A stretch of 64,000 bases of DNA from Xanthomarina sp. F2636L (GCF_026410195.1 NZ_JAPMLM010000054.1:62001-126000); one strand, 5' to 3'. Positions 15,600 to 24,620 are shown, numbered from the stretch's first letter. Numbers and translations: made by a program. The notes: generated from the sequence alone by a model not told the origin.

Positions 15600-17462
15600 T
15601 CACTCCTCCAGCTTCGCACTCAACTCAAACCACCTCATTTCCTTCTCATCAATCTCGTCCATAATGCTTTGTAGTTTTTGCGAGAGGTCTTGAATCTGCT
15701 CCGGGCTTAGACTTTCGTCATGAAACTTGGCTTCCAAGGCTTTTTTATCGTAATCAAGAGCACTTAATTTGCTTTCAATATTTTTATATTCTTTCTGCTC
15801 ATTATAAGACAGCTTGGTATTGCTGTCCTTTTTCCATTCTTTTTTGTCTTTCTTCAATTCGCTGTTGCTAGGCTCTTGTGGCTGACTGTCTTCGTAGGTT
15901 CTAAAATCGGAATAATTTCCAGGGAAATCTTCAACAACCCCTTCGCCTCTAAACACAAATAGATGATCAATCACCTTATCCATAAAATACCGGTCGTGAG
16001 ACACAACAATCAAGCAGCCAGGAAAATCCAGTAAGAAACTCTCCAGGACGTTTAGGGTGACAATATCTAAATCGTTGGTAGGTTCATCCAGAATTAAAAA
16101 GTTTGGGTTCTGAATTAAAACCGTACATAAATACAGACGCTTGCGTTCGCCACCACTTAGTTTTTCAACAAAATCATATTGCTTTTTACGGTCAAATAAA
16201 AAGCGCTCTAACAGTTGCTGTGCACTAATTTGTCGGCCTTTTTTTAAAGGAATATAATCGCCAAATTCTTTAATCACATCAATGACCTTTTGCTCTGGTT
16301 TTACTTGAATCCCGGCTTGAGTATAATACCCAAATTTCACGGTTTCTCCGGCCACTATTTTTCCGGAGTCGGGTTGCTGGGTTTGGGTAAGCAGGTTGAG
16401 AAAGGTCGATTTCCCAGTGCCGTTTTTTCCAATAATCCCCAGGCGTTCACCTCTTTGAAAGGTATAATCAAAACCGTCTAAGATGATTTTATCTTTATAT
16501 GCTTTAGATACTTTATGGAGTTCCAGAATCTTGCTACCCAAACGTTCCATGTTCAATTCCAGTTCCATGGTATGGTCGTTTCGGCGTTGTTGGGCTTTGT
16601 GTTTGATGTCGTGAAAATCGTCTATTCGCGACTTAGATTTGGTGGTTCTCGCTTTGGGTTGTTTACGCATCCAATCCAGTTCTTTTTTAAAGAGTTGCTT
16701 GGTTTTGCCTAGTTCTACCGCTTCATTTTCTATGCGCGCTTCCTTTTTTTCTAAGTAATACGAATAATTCCCTTTATAGGTATACAGTTGTCCTTGATCG
16801 AGTTCGATAATTTCATTGCACACACGTTCTAGAAAATACCGGTCGTGCGTTACCATAAACAAGGTCATTTGCTCCTTGGCAAAAAAGTCTTCCAGCCATT
16901 CAATCATTTCCAAATCCAAGTGGTTGGTAGGTTCATCTAATATCAGAAGGTCTGGTTTTTGAAGCAGGGCAATGGCTAAAGCCAGTCTTTTTTTCTGTCC
17001 TCCAGACAGGGTGCTCACTTTTTGGTTGAGGTCTTCCAGCTTCAATTGAAACAAAATCTGTTTGTATTGGGTTTCAAAATCCCAGGCCTGATGACTGTCC
17101 ATTTGCTCAAAGGCTTTCTGGTAAGCTTCAGCATCTTCAGGTGTTTCTAAGGCCTTTTCATAGGCTTTAATCACATCTAAAATGGGATTCTTGGTATCGA
17201 AGATGGCGGCTTCCACCGTTAAGGTATTATTGAGATCCGGTTCCTGAGATAAAAAGGCGACTTGGATGTCTTTTCTGTAAATGATGTTCCCGGAATCTGG
17301 ACTGTCTTTCCCAGCAAGCATGTTTAAAATGGAGGTTTTTCCCGTCCCGTTTTTAGCCACAAAGGCTATTTTCTGATTCTTATGGATGCTAAAAGAAAGA
17401 TCCTGGAAGAGGCTTAGCTCTCCGTAGGATTTCGAAATATTTTCAACTGTAAGATAATTCAA
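15600..17462 (-). CDS. ABC-F family ATPase (Uup-like)
   Basis: The 620-residue soluble protein has two ABC domains in tandem: Walker A AKNGTGKTS near residue 40 and GKNGTGKSTFLN near 345, with signatures LSGGQKKRLAL and LSGGERKRLYL, Walker B motifs followed by DEPTNHLDL and DEPTNDLDI, and an inter-domain linker rich in basic residues. A charged coiled-coil tail from about residue 530 resembles the Uup C-terminal domain. ABC-F proteins act on the ribosome or, for Uup, in DNA repair. No membrane segments are present. The start is a TTG, and no in-frame ATG lies just upstream. The next gene diverges across a promoter region. Confidence 0.9.
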   Translation of the reverse strand: MNYLTVENISKSYGELSLFQDLSFSIHKNQKIAFVAKNGTGKTSILNMLAGKDSPDSGNIIYRKDIQVAFLSQEPDLNNTLTVEAAIFDTKNPILDVIKAYEKALETPEDAEAYQKAFEQMDSHQAWDFETQYKQILFQLKLEDLNQKVSTLSGGQKKRLALAIALLQKPDLLILDEPTNHLDLEMIEWLEDFFAKEQMTLFMVTHDRYFLERVCNEIIELDQGQLYTYKGNYSYYLEKKEARIENEAVELGKTKQLFKKELDWMRKQPKARTTKSKSRIDDFHDIKHKAQQRRNDHTMELELNMERLGSKILELHKVSKAYKDKIILDGFDYTFQRGERLGIIGKNGTGKSTFLNLLTQTQQPDSGKIVAGETVKFGYYTQAGIQVKPEQKVIDVIKEFGDYIPLKKGRQISAQQLLERFLFDRKKQYDFVEKLSGGERKRLYLCTVLIQNPNFLILDEPTNDLDIVTLNVLESFLLDFPGCLIVVSHDRYFMDKVIDHLFVFRGEGVVEDFPGNYSDFRTYEDSQPQEPSNSELKKDKKEWKKDSNTKLSYNEQKEYKNIESKLSALDYDKKALEAKFHDESLSPEQIQDLSQKLQSIMDEIDEKEMRWFELSAKLEE

Positions 17463-17518
17463 AAGAGCTATGTTTTATGCAAATAAACGACTAAAAACCA
17501 AAATTAACTACATTAGTT

Positions 17519-17547
17519 TTGATATTCCTATCGAAAAGTTATATTTG
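17519..17547 (+). promoter_or_regulatory. promoter of the polysaccharide locus (TTG-18-TATATTTG)
   Basis: TTG at 17519-17521 is followed after 18 bases by TATATTTG at 17540-17547, a full match to the Bacteroidota promoter pattern. The Wza-like gene starts 23 bases downstream. This is the clearest promoter seen for the locus. Confidence 0.75.
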
Positions 17548-17569
17548 TGAATAAACTATAAAATACCTC

Positions 17570-18364
17570 ATGAAGAAGCCCTTCGTTCTTGTCTGCCTAA
17601 TTCTTAGTATGGCATTCATGTCCTGCATTCCAAATAAAGATTTGGTGTATCTACAAAATCTGGAAACGGCTACGGATAGTACCCAGGTCATTACAGAAAA
17701 GCAGACACCTTATCGGGTTCAGATTAACGATATTTTAAACATTCGTGTCAAGGCCTTAGATCAGGATAATGTACAGATATTTAACCCGGTTGGCGAAGAA
17801 AATTTAAATGCCGATGGTGAAGAACGTGCGTATTTCGATGGTTTTACGGTGGACTTACATGGAAATATTCGGATTCCTGTGCTGGGAGACATCAATGTCT
17901 TAGGCTACACTACGGAAGAGATTGAACAGCTTTTAGAAAAAAAATTATTAGAGGAAGAGTTTAAAGAAACTGCCAATATTTTTGTCTCTGTAAAATTAAC
18001 AGGGATTCGCTTTACCGTGAATGGGGAAGTAGGAGGTACAGGAACCCAAGTCTTATACCAGGCTCGGGTGAATATTTTTGAGGCCATAGCCAATGCTGGA
18101 GATATAAAAATGACTGGCAATAGAAAAGATGTGCTCATTATCAGGCAGTATCCCCAGGGCCAGCAAATTCATCATGTCAATTTATTGGATGCTCAGGTCA
18201 TGCAGTCGCCTTATTATTATATCCAACCCAACGACATCATTTATGTGAAGCCTTTAAAACAAAAATCTTGGGGGACCGGAACCACCACCATGCAAACAGT
18301 GGGAACCGTTATTACGGCTTTGTCTTTGGTCACCACCACCCTTTTATTAATCGATAGAATTTAA
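17570..18364 (+). CDS. Wza-like polysaccharide export lipoprotein
   Basis: The 264-residue protein has a lipoprotein signal with the acceptor Cys at residue 19 (AFMSC). It is followed by the polysaccharide biosynthesis/export domain (QTPYRVQINDILNIRV, near residue 45) and a SLBB-type domain (GIRFTVNGEVGGTGTQ). A C-terminal hydrophobic segment (TVITALSLVTTTLLLI) may cross the membrane. Wza-type proteins form the outer-membrane or periplasmic channel for capsule or exopolysaccharide and pair with a Wzc kinase, which follows here after 3 bases. It is the first gene of the locus, directly behind the promoter. Confidence 0.92.
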   Translation: MKKPFVLVCLILSMAFMSCIPNKDLVYLQNLETATDSTQVITEKQTPYRVQINDILNIRVKALDQDNVQIFNPVGEENLNADGEERAYFDGFTVDLHGNIRIPVLGDINVLGYTTEEIEQLLEKKLLEEEFKETANIFVSVKLTGIRFTVNGEVGGTGTQVLYQARVNIFEAIANAGDIKMTGNRKDVLIIRQYPQGQQIHHVNLLDAQVMQSPYYYIQPNDIIYVKPLKQKSWGTGTTTMQTVGTVITALSLVTTTLLLIDRI

Positions 18365-18367
18365 GTC

Positions 18368-20839
18368 ATGGCAGAATACGAATATGAAGATATAGACCAT
18401 GAAAGCGGCAGTATCAACTTCGACTTTAAAGGCTATTTATTTAAAGTCTTAAACCTCTGGAAGTTTGTGTTGGTTTGCATTGGGGTGGCACTTATTATTG
18501 CTTATTTTATCAATGTTAGAAAACAAAATGTCTATAAATTAGATTCTTTAATTTCGGTAGAGAACGACCAAAACCCGTTTTTTACAGCCAATACCAGTAT
18601 TTCCTTTAACTGGGGCGGGGTCTCTGGAAAGATGGGGAAAACCATTACCACCTTACAAACCCGGACCCATAACGAAAAAGTGGTGGACTCTCTTAAGTCT
18701 TATATGAATTACTTTCGGGAAGGCAAGTATCATAAAATAGATATCTATACCGATGCTCCTTTTGTCTTTGAACTGGATAAATCCAAGCCTCAGGTATTGG
18801 GCCATTTTATAGGGATTCGTTTTTTAACCAATAGCACTTTTGAAGTTTTTACAGCCTTTGAATCTGAAAGAGGCTCGGGGCAGTTATACGATTCTAAGGA
18901 CCGCATTCCAGTAGCATTACCTGTGGGAGCTTTTACAAAGGAATTTCAAATAGGAGCCCCTATCAACCTCCCATTTTTACATGGCATGCTTAATTTGCGT
19001 ACGGCGCGTACCATCAAGCCTGGGGCCGAATTCTTTCTACAGTTTAGCAATTTTGATGGGGTGGTACATGGCTACAAAAACGGGATTGGGGTCAGGCCTT
19101 ATAGCAACTCTTCGGCGTCTGTTCTGGTTCTGTCCTTAGCTGGAAATAATAAAGATAAAATTGTAGATTATTTAAATACCACAGCGGTTATTTTAAGTGA
19201 AACGGAGCTGGAACGCAAAAATCTCTATGCCACCAATACTATTAAGTTTATTGACAGCAGCTTGGCGGCCGTGAATGCCAATCTAAAAGATTTTGGAGAG
19301 GAGATGAACAGCTTTAGAAAAGAAAATAAGGTCTTCGATGTCTCTACAGAAATGGCAGATGTGTCCAATAAGTTAAAAGAATTCGAATCCCTCAAGGAAG
19401 CCGAACAAACCAAACTGAATTATTTAGAGGCCTTAGACACGTATTTACGTACTAAAACAGATTATACCCGCATTGCAGCGCCTAGTTCGGTAGGGATCCA
19501 GGAAAGTAATATCCAGACTTCGGTGTCCAAAATTACAGCCTTATCTATAGAACGCCAAAGCATGGAGTATTCTATGAGAGAGGATTCAGATATTTTTAAG
19601 GATATTGACCGACGCATTGATGCAGAAAAAAATGTCCTGTTAGAGACTATCGATGCCACCAAAAGTACCATTCGTGTATTAATGAACTCTTTACAGCGTC
19701 AAATGGCTGCTTTGGAAGCCAAACTAAGTGGCTTGCCAGAAAACCAGCAGGAGTTTTTAAAAATTCAGAGAAAACTGGATATCAGTCAGGAGGCCTATAA
19801 TGTCTATATGGATAAGCGTAGTGAGGCTGCCATTGTCAAAGCGGCCAATATTTCAGATATTTCTATCATAGACGAAGCCAAGGATATTGGGGGAGGTTTA
19901 ATCGGTCCTAATAAGTCTCTGAATTATATGATGGGCTTGATGCTGGGCTTCTTTATTCCCATGTTTCTCATCTTTGTTATTTTCCTTCTGGATCATACCA
20001 TTCATGGGTCGGATGAGGTAGAGCGTTTATCTAAAATTCCTATCATTGGTTTGATTGGAAAATACCGATACCATAACAATCTGGTGGTTTTCGAAAAACC
20101 AAAGTCGGCTGTAGCTGAGTCCTTTCGTTCCATCCGTTCCTCCTTGCAGTTTACCTTAAACAAGAACCCCAAAGAAGGGGGTAGAACCATCATGATAACC
20201 TCCTCCGTTTCGGGAGAAGGAAAAACCTTTTGTTCTATTAATATTGCTACGGTTTACGCTTTAAGTGGAAAGAAAACCATCTTATTAGGACTGGATTTAC
20301 GAAAGCCTAAAATATTTGATGATTTTAATCTAAGTAACGACAATGGGATGGTTAATTATCTGATTGGTGAAAAGCCTTTTGATGAGGTGAAATATCAAAC
20401 CCATATAGACAATTTAGATGTGGCTGCTGCAGGGCCTATTCCTCCAAACCCTTCCGAGCTATTAATGAGTCCGAAATTGAAGGAACTGATTGCAGAGCTT
20501 CGGGAGACCTACGATATCATTATTTTAGATACCCCGCCCTTAGGTTTGGTGACAGATGCCTTTGAGTTGGTGAAATATGCAGACACCTCGTTGTTTATGG
20601 TACGTTTGGATTATACCAAAAAAGGCATGTTACAATTAATCAATGCCAAGTATCGGGCTGGAGAAATTAAGAACATTCATTTTATCCTGAATTTCTATAA
20701 GCATAAAACCAATCATAATTACGGGTATGGCTATGGCTACGGTTATGGCTATGGCTATGGTGTATATGGGAATGCCTATCATGAATCGGATAATAAGGGA
20801 ATCTTTGGGAAGATGAAGGCTTTTTTGAAGCGGATTTAA
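18368..20839 (+). CDS. Wzc-like polysaccharide co-polymerase / tyrosine autokinase
   Basis: The 823-residue protein has a Wzz domain with a first helix near residues 33-50 and a second near 520-540. A long periplasmic coiled region lies between them. The cytosolic BY-kinase domain follows, with Walker A SSVSGEGKTF, Walker A' GLDLRKPK and Walker B IIILDTPPLG. The tail holds a run of alternating Gly and Tyr (20719-20769), the autophosphorylation cluster. Wzc controls chain length and export with Wza. The gene begins 3 bases after wza, so both are co-transcribed. The tyrosine tail is encoded by hexanucleotide repeats and could vary in length. Confidence 0.93.
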   Translation: MAEYEYEDIDHESGSINFDFKGYLFKVLNLWKFVLVCIGVALIIAYFINVRKQNVYKLDSLISVENDQNPFFTANTSISFNWGGVSGKMGKTITTLQTRTHNEKVVDSLKSYMNYFREGKYHKIDIYTDAPFVFELDKSKPQVLGHFIGIRFLTNSTFEVFTAFESERGSGQLYDSKDRIPVALPVGAFTKEFQIGAPINLPFLHGMLNLRTARTIKPGAEFFLQFSNFDGVVHGYKNGIGVRPYSNSSASVLVLSLAGNNKDKIVDYLNTTAVILSETELERKNLYATNTIKFIDSSLAAVNANLKDFGEEMNSFRKENKVFDVSTEMADVSNKLKEFESLKEAEQTKLNYLEALDTYLRTKTDYTRIAAPSSVGIQESNIQTSVSKITALSIERQSMEYSMREDSDIFKDIDRRIDAEKNVLLETIDATKSTIRVLMNSLQRQMAALEAKLSGLPENQQEFLKIQRKLDISQEAYNVYMDKRSEAAIVKAANISDISIIDEAKDIGGGLIGPNKSLNYMMGLMLGFFIPMFLIFVIFLLDHTIHGSDEVERLSKIPIIGLIGKYRYHNNLVVFEKPKSAVAESFRSIRSSLQFTLNKNPKEGGRTIMITSSVSGEGKTFCSINIATVYALSGKKTILLGLDLRKPKIFDDFNLSNDNGMVNYLIGEKPFDEVKYQTHIDNLDVAAAGPIPPNPSELLMSPKLKELIAELRETYDIIILDTPPLGLVTDAFELVKYADTSLFMVRLDYTKKGMLQLINAKYRAGEIKNIHFILNFYKHKTNHNYGYGYGYGYGYGYGVYGNAYHESDNKGIFGKMKAFLKRI

Positions 20840-20846
20840 GCACAGA

Positions 20847-20870
20847 TGTCAGTCTGAGCATGTCGAAGAC
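20847..20870 (+). repeat. single type B REP-like arm
   Basis: TGTCAGTCTGAGCATGTCG followed by AAGAC is one forward arm of the type B repeat, with one base changed (GCC to GCA). It stands alone after the Wzc gene, with no inverted partner. Confidence 0.8.
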
Positions 20871-20999
20871 GCTTTTTAAGAAGTAATAGGCCCAATTTAA
20901 CAAATGCTTGAGTCATGGAAATATAAGACATAAGGACATAGAGTTATTAACTCATTAACTCATTGAAAAAACGAAGCTATTAATTAATTATATATAAGT

Positions 21000-22289
21000 A
21001 TGAATACAGATAAAATTGCCATCATTGGTTTAGGCTACGTAGGTTTGCCCTTAGCGGTGGAGTTTGCCAAAAAATATCCCGTGTTGGGTTTTGATATCAA
21101 TACCAGACGGGTGACAGAATTACAAGGAGGAACAGATAGAACCTTAGAAGTGGAAGATGCTCAGTTAAAAGCCGTATTACGTCCCGATTTTACCGATAAA
21201 ACCGGCCTTCATGTCACCAATCAACTAGAGGTTCTGGAAGACGCAAATATATACATCATCACCGTTCCTACGCCTACCGATGCCCTAAACAAACCTGTTT
21301 TTACACCTTTAATTAAAGCCAGTGAAACGGTGGGCAAGGTCTTAAAAAAAGGAGATATTGTTATTTATGAATCTACGGTTTATCCCGGAGCCACCGAAGA
21401 TATTTGTATCCCAATTTTAGAACAGGTTTCAGGACTTCACTTTAACAGCGATTTTTATGCCGGCTATTCCCCAGAGCGAATCAATCCAGGGGATAAAAAA
21501 CACACCGTAACTAAAATATTAAAGGTGACCTCTGGTTCCACACCCGAAGTGGCTAAAGTAGTAGATGATTTGTATAAATCCATCATCACTGCTGGGACGC
21601 ATATGGCACCTTCTATTAAAGTGGCCGAAGCGGCCAAAGTGATTGAAAATTCCCAACGGGATATCAACATTGCTTTTGTCAATGAGCTGTCTAAAATCTT
21701 TAGACTGTTGGATATCGATACCAAAGCTGTTTTAGAAGCAGCTGGTACCAAATGGAATTTCATCAATTTTACGCCAGGATTGGTAGGAGGACATTGTATT
21801 GGGGTCGATCCGTATTACCTGGCACAGAAAGCCATTGAATCTGGGTATAACCCGGAGATTATTTTGGCTGGAAGAAAGATGAACGATAGTATGGGATCCT
21901 ACGTCGCTACCGAAACGGTGAAAATGATGATTAAAAAAGGAGCCACCATCAAAGGTGCGAAAGTGCTCGTGCTGGGCATCACCTTTAAGGAAAACTGTCC
22001 GGATATTAGAAACTCTCGGGTGATTGATATTATAAGAGAGTTTGAAAGCTATGAGATACAAGTAGATGTCTTTGATCCCTGGGCCTCCTCGGAAGAAGTG
22101 AAGGAAGAATATGGTTTCGATTTGTTATGCGATAAGAAAGACGTCAATCATAATTATGATGCCATTATTTTAGCTGTCAGTCATAATGAATTTGTTAAAA
22201 TCGATATTGAAAGATTAAAATCTCCTATAGGTGTTATTTTTGATGTAAAGTCTTTATTGCCTAAGGGGATGGTTGATGGGAGGTTGTAA
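21000..22289 (+). CDS. UDP-N-acetylhexosamine dehydrogenase (TviB/WbpO type)
   Basis: The 429-residue protein has the NAD-binding motif IAIIGLGYVGLPLAVEFAKK at the N-terminus, VPTPTDALNKPVFTPL and the catalytic cysteine in LVGGHCIGVDPYYL near residue 265. The NDSMGSYVA motif follows. These features fit the TviB/WbpO branch, which oxidises UDP-GalNAc (or UDP-GlcNAc) at C6 to the uronic acid. The UDP-N-acetylhexosamine 4-epimerase that usually accompanies it is the gene after next. The cytosolic product would be a donor for the glycosyltransferases of this locus. The stop is followed at once by a heptamer array. Confidence 0.88.
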   Translation: MNTDKIAIIGLGYVGLPLAVEFAKKYPVLGFDINTRRVTELQGGTDRTLEVEDAQLKAVLRPDFTDKTGLHVTNQLEVLEDANIYIITVPTPTDALNKPVFTPLIKASETVGKVLKKGDIVIYESTVYPGATEDICIPILEQVSGLHFNSDFYAGYSPERINPGDKKHTVTKILKVTSGSTPEVAKVVDDLYKSIITAGTHMAPSIKVAEAAKVIENSQRDINIAFVNELSKIFRLLDIDTKAVLEAAGTKWNFINFTPGLVGGHCIGVDPYYLAQKAIESGYNPEIILAGRKMNDSMGSYVATETVKMMIKKGATIKGAKVLVLGITFKENCPDIRNSRVIDIIREFESYEIQVDVFDPWASSEEVKEEYGFDLLCDKKDVNHNYDAIILAVSHNEFVKIDIERLKSPIGVIFDVKSLLPKGMVDGRL

Positions 22290-22293
22290 ATGC

Positions 22294-22356
22294 GTGAGAC
22301 GTGAGATGTGAGACGTGAGGTGTGAAAAGTGAAACGTGAGGCTTGAAACGTGAAAT
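22294..22356 (+). repeat. heptamer array GTGANNN x9, left flank of four-helix-bundle copy 2
   Basis: Nine units in strict phase, mainly GTGAGAC, GTGAGAT, GTGAAAC and GTGAGGC, begin five bases after the stop of the dehydrogenase gene and end ten bases before the ATG of the four-helix-bundle gene. Eight contain TGA after GTG; the ninth starts TTGA. GTTTCAC-type units, their reverse complement, lie on the other side of that gene. Confidence 0.9.
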
Positions 22357-22365
22357 TTTAATGAT

Positions 22366-22716
22366 ATGGATCATAAAGAATTAGATGTTTGGAAAACTGC
22401 TATGGATTTGGTTGAGGAGATTTATAGCTTGACCTCAAATTTTCCAAGTGAAGAGCGCTTCGGTTTAACTGCTCAAATACGAAGAGCAGCAGTTTCAATA
22501 CCATCAAATATTGCTGAAGGGGCTGGAAGAAAAGGAGATAAAGAACTTGTACAGTTTGTTAGCATTGCTATTGGTTCACTAGCAGAACTCGAAACACAAT
22601 ATTTAATAGCTGTACGACTTAGTTATATAAAAAAGAATGAAGAAACCTTAGATTTAATTTTAAAGCAAAAGCAACTACTTTTAGGTTTTAGAAATTATTT
22701 ATTAAGTAAAAAATGA
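22366..22716 (+). CDS. four-helix-bundle protein (S23/IVP family), copy 2
   Basis: This intact 116-residue protein starts MDHKELDVWKTAMDLVEEIY and carries the family core FGLTAQIRRAAVSIPSNIAEG (about residues 42-62), followed by two helices rich in Glu and Leu ending LLLGFRNYLLSKK. It belongs to TIGR02436, related to proteins found in 23S rRNA intervening sequences and distantly to the Avd accessory protein of retroelements. No reverse transcriptase or template repeat is nearby. The gene interrupts the dehydrogenase/epimerase pair and is bounded by inverted heptamer arrays (22294-22356 and 22763-22797), which suggests insertion as a unit. It is about 65-70 % identical by eye to copy 3. Confidence 0.88.
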   Translation: MDHKELDVWKTAMDLVEEIYSLTSNFPSEERFGLTAQIRRAAVSIPSNIAEGAGRKGDKELVQFVSIAIGSLAELETQYLIAVRLSYIKKNEETLDLILKQKQLLLGFRNYLLSKK

Positions 22717-22762
22717 GATACTAACAGGGAATTGTAAGTTATTTAACGAATATGCATTTGAA

Positions 22763-22797
22763 AACTTACGTTTCACGTTTCACATCTCACGTTTCAC
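22763..22797 (+). repeat. heptamer array GTTTCAC, right flank of four-helix-bundle copy 2
   Basis: Five in-phase units (AACTTAC, GTTTCAC twice, ATCTCAC, GTTTCAC) end 15 bases before the start of the epimerase gene. They are the reverse complement of the GTGAAAC and GTGAGAT units left of the four-helix-bundle gene. Confidence 0.85.
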
Positions 22798-22812
22798 AAA
22801 CAAAAAATAAAG

Positions 22813-23775
22813 ATGGAAAATAAAATTAAAGACTACAAATATTTAATAACCGGAGGAGCTGGATTTATTGGTTCTAATTTAGTAGAATACCTCCTAAAAC
22901 ACGGTGCCAAAAAAGTTCGTGTATTAGACGATTTCTCTAATGGCTATCGCGAAAACCTCACCGAATTTGAATCGAATCCGGCTTTTGAATTACTGGAAGG
23001 CGATATTAGAGACTTAGCAACCTGTAAGCAGGCTATGGAAGGCATCGATTATGTGTCACATCAGGCAGCTTTAGGTTCGGTACCACGATCTATAAACGAT
23101 CCTGCCACCACCAATGGGGTTAACATTTCTGGCTTTTTAAACATGATGATTGCTTTAAAAGAAAGCAAAACCGTAAAACGTATGGTCTATGCAGCTTCTA
23201 GTTCTACCTATGGAGATAGTAAAAGCCTGCCTAAAGTAGAGGCTCATATAGGCAAACCTTTATCCCCTTATGCGGTAACAAAATATGTGAATGAGCTCTA
23301 TGCGGATGTCTTTGGAAAAACATACAATACAGATGTTATTGGTCTGCGTTATTTTAATGTCTTTGGTCCCAAGCAAAGTCCCAATGGAGCTTATGCAGCC
23401 GTAATTCCCTTGTTTATGCAGGCGCTTAAAGACCAAAAGTCACCTACCATCAATGGGGATGGCGAGCAAACTCGGGATTTTACCTTTGTGGATAATGCGG
23501 TACAAGCCAACGTCAAAGGCTTTTTTGCTTCAAAAGAAGCTTCCAATGAAGTGTTTAATGTGGCCTGTGGCGAACGTATTTCGGTCAATTATTTATGGGA
23601 GGCTTTACAACAGGCAGCAGATTCAGATTTAAAAGCGCATCACGGCCCAGACCGTCAGGGTGATGTCCGAGATTCTTTGGCAGATATTTCTAAAGCAGAA
23701 CGCTTATTGGGGTATCAACCAGAGTATTCTGTGAGGGAAGGCTTGAAGGTGACTTGGGATTATTTTAATAAGTAA
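22813..23775 (+). CDS. UDP-N-acetylhexosamine 4-epimerase (TviC/WbpP type)
   Basis: The 320-residue extended SDR has the motif YLITGGAGFIGSNLVEYLL, HQAALGSVPRSINDP near residue 90, the catalytic pair in SPYAVTKYVNE (YxxxK), and GLRYFNVFGPKQSPNGAYAA, which is characteristic of WbpP/TviC. It interconverts UDP-GlcNAc and UDP-GalNAc in the cytosol. Together with the TviB/WbpO-type dehydrogenase it would supply UDP-GalNAcA. The two genes are split by four-helix-bundle copy 2, but the order matches known tviB-tviC and wbpO-wbpP pairs. Downstream the operon is interrupted by repeats and a GIY-YIG gene on the other strand. Confidence 0.9.
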   Translation: MENKIKDYKYLITGGAGFIGSNLVEYLLKHGAKKVRVLDDFSNGYRENLTEFESNPAFELLEGDIRDLATCKQAMEGIDYVSHQAALGSVPRSINDPATTNGVNISGFLNMMIALKESKTVKRMVYAASSSTYGDSKSLPKVEAHIGKPLSPYAVTKYVNELYADVFGKTYNTDVIGLRYFNVFGPKQSPNGAYAAVIPLFMQALKDQKSPTINGDGEQTRDFTFVDNAVQANVKGFFASKEASNEVFNVACGERISVNYLWEALQQAADSDLKAHHGPDRQGDVRDSLADISKAERLLGYQPEYSVREGLKVTWDYFNK

Positions 23776-23794
23776 TTGTCATTGACTCCGTTGA

Positions 23795-24070
23795 ATTCTG
23801 TCATTCAGAAGGAGCTCCTCTATCATTCAGAAGGAGCTTTACTGTCATTCAGAGGGAGGAACGACCGAAGAATCTCTAGTGTAGACAGTCAGAGATGCTT
23901 CGCTTTGCTCTGCATGACAAAGCCCATGTCATTAAAAAGGAGCTCCTCTGTCATTCAGAAGGAGCTTTTTAGCGACTGAAGAATCTCTAGAAAAAGAAGC
24001 AGAGATTCTTCGCTTCACTGCGTTACACTCTGAATGACATTGGGCTCTGAATGACATGAGATACGACGTA
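23795..24070. repeat. type B' dispersed repeats, left block
   Basis: The block consists of repeated words such as TGTCATTCAGAAGGAGC, GAAGAATCTCTAG, GCAGAGATTCTTCGC and CTCTGAATGACA. TGTCATTCAGA and TCTGAATGACA are reverse complements, so the units are imperfect palindromes. Several copies are in tandem. A second block at 24430-24620 lies beyond the GIY-YIG gene. The plus-strand open frame at 23776-23979 is only a reading of this repeat. Confidence 0.85.
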
Positions 24071-24090
24071 GTCTAAGAGGGTGTTTTGAA

Positions 24091-24396
24091 TTAGATAAAA
24101 TCATTTAAAAACTTACGAGTTGGATTAAACGCATTAATTAAAGTTTCTTTTTTTGCTCTGCTGTAGCCTTTAATTTGTTTTTCTCTTTTGATTGCATCGT
24201 TTACTTCTAGAAAGTGTTCATAATATATCAGGTAAAAGCAATTGTATTTTGTAGTAAAAGCTTTAGAAAAAGGTAAAGGATTATTATGATAATATAGGCG
24301 TTCTTTTAGGTTGTTAGTAACACCTGTATAAAGTACCGTTTTTGTTTTGTTGGTTACAATGTAAACATAGTAATTATGAGTCCCTATTGTTTTCAT
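24091..24396 (-). CDS. GIY-YIG nuclease family protein, copy 2
   Basis: The start is placed at ATG 24396 (MKTIGTHNYYVYIVTNKTKT), giving 101 residues. A longer reading from 24474 adds codons that are repeat sequence, not protein. The domain shows YYVYI and LYTGVTNN (GIY and YIG motifs, the latter with Thr), the catalytic Arg in LKERLYYHNN, and a glutamate in IKREKQIKGYSRAKK. It is only moderately similar to copy 1 at 14823. It is set between two blocks of type B' repeats, the same arrangement as copy 1 with its type B repeats. No host-gene context is visible. Confidence 0.82.
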   Translation of the reverse strand: MKTIGTHNYYVYIVTNKTKTVLYTGVTNNLKERLYYHNNPLPFSKAFTTKYNCFYLIYYEHFLEVNDAIKREKQIKGYSRAKKETLINAFNPTRKFLNDFI

Positions 24397-24429
24397 CAAA
24401 TTAAGATAGTGAAAAAGAATGAGAGTTAG

Positions 24430-24620
24430 AGTAAGAGATTCTTCGCTACGCTCTGAATGACAAGGTTGTGTCATTCAGAAGGAGCTTTTTAGCGACTGAA
24501 GAATCTCTAGAAAAAGAGCAGAGATTCTTCGTTTCACTGCGTTACACTCTGAATGACATGAGATTAGCTACGCTGAACCTTGCGGTTTCTTCGCTTTACT
24601 GTGTTTGCTCTGAATGACAA
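24430..24620. repeat. type B' dispersed repeats, right block
   Basis: The words of the left block return: GAGATTCTTCGC, CTCTGAATGACA, TGTCATTCAGAAGGAGC and GACTGAAGAATCTCTAG. They continue almost to the terminator at 24622. With the left block they enclose the GIY-YIG gene. Confidence 0.85.

Noticed and set aside
23776-23979. Open frame after the TviC-type gene
   Set aside because: It consists of type B' repeat units and resembles no protein.
24397-24474. N-terminal extension of GIY-YIG copy 2
   Set aside because: The codons come from the type B' repeat; the domain starts after ATG 24396.
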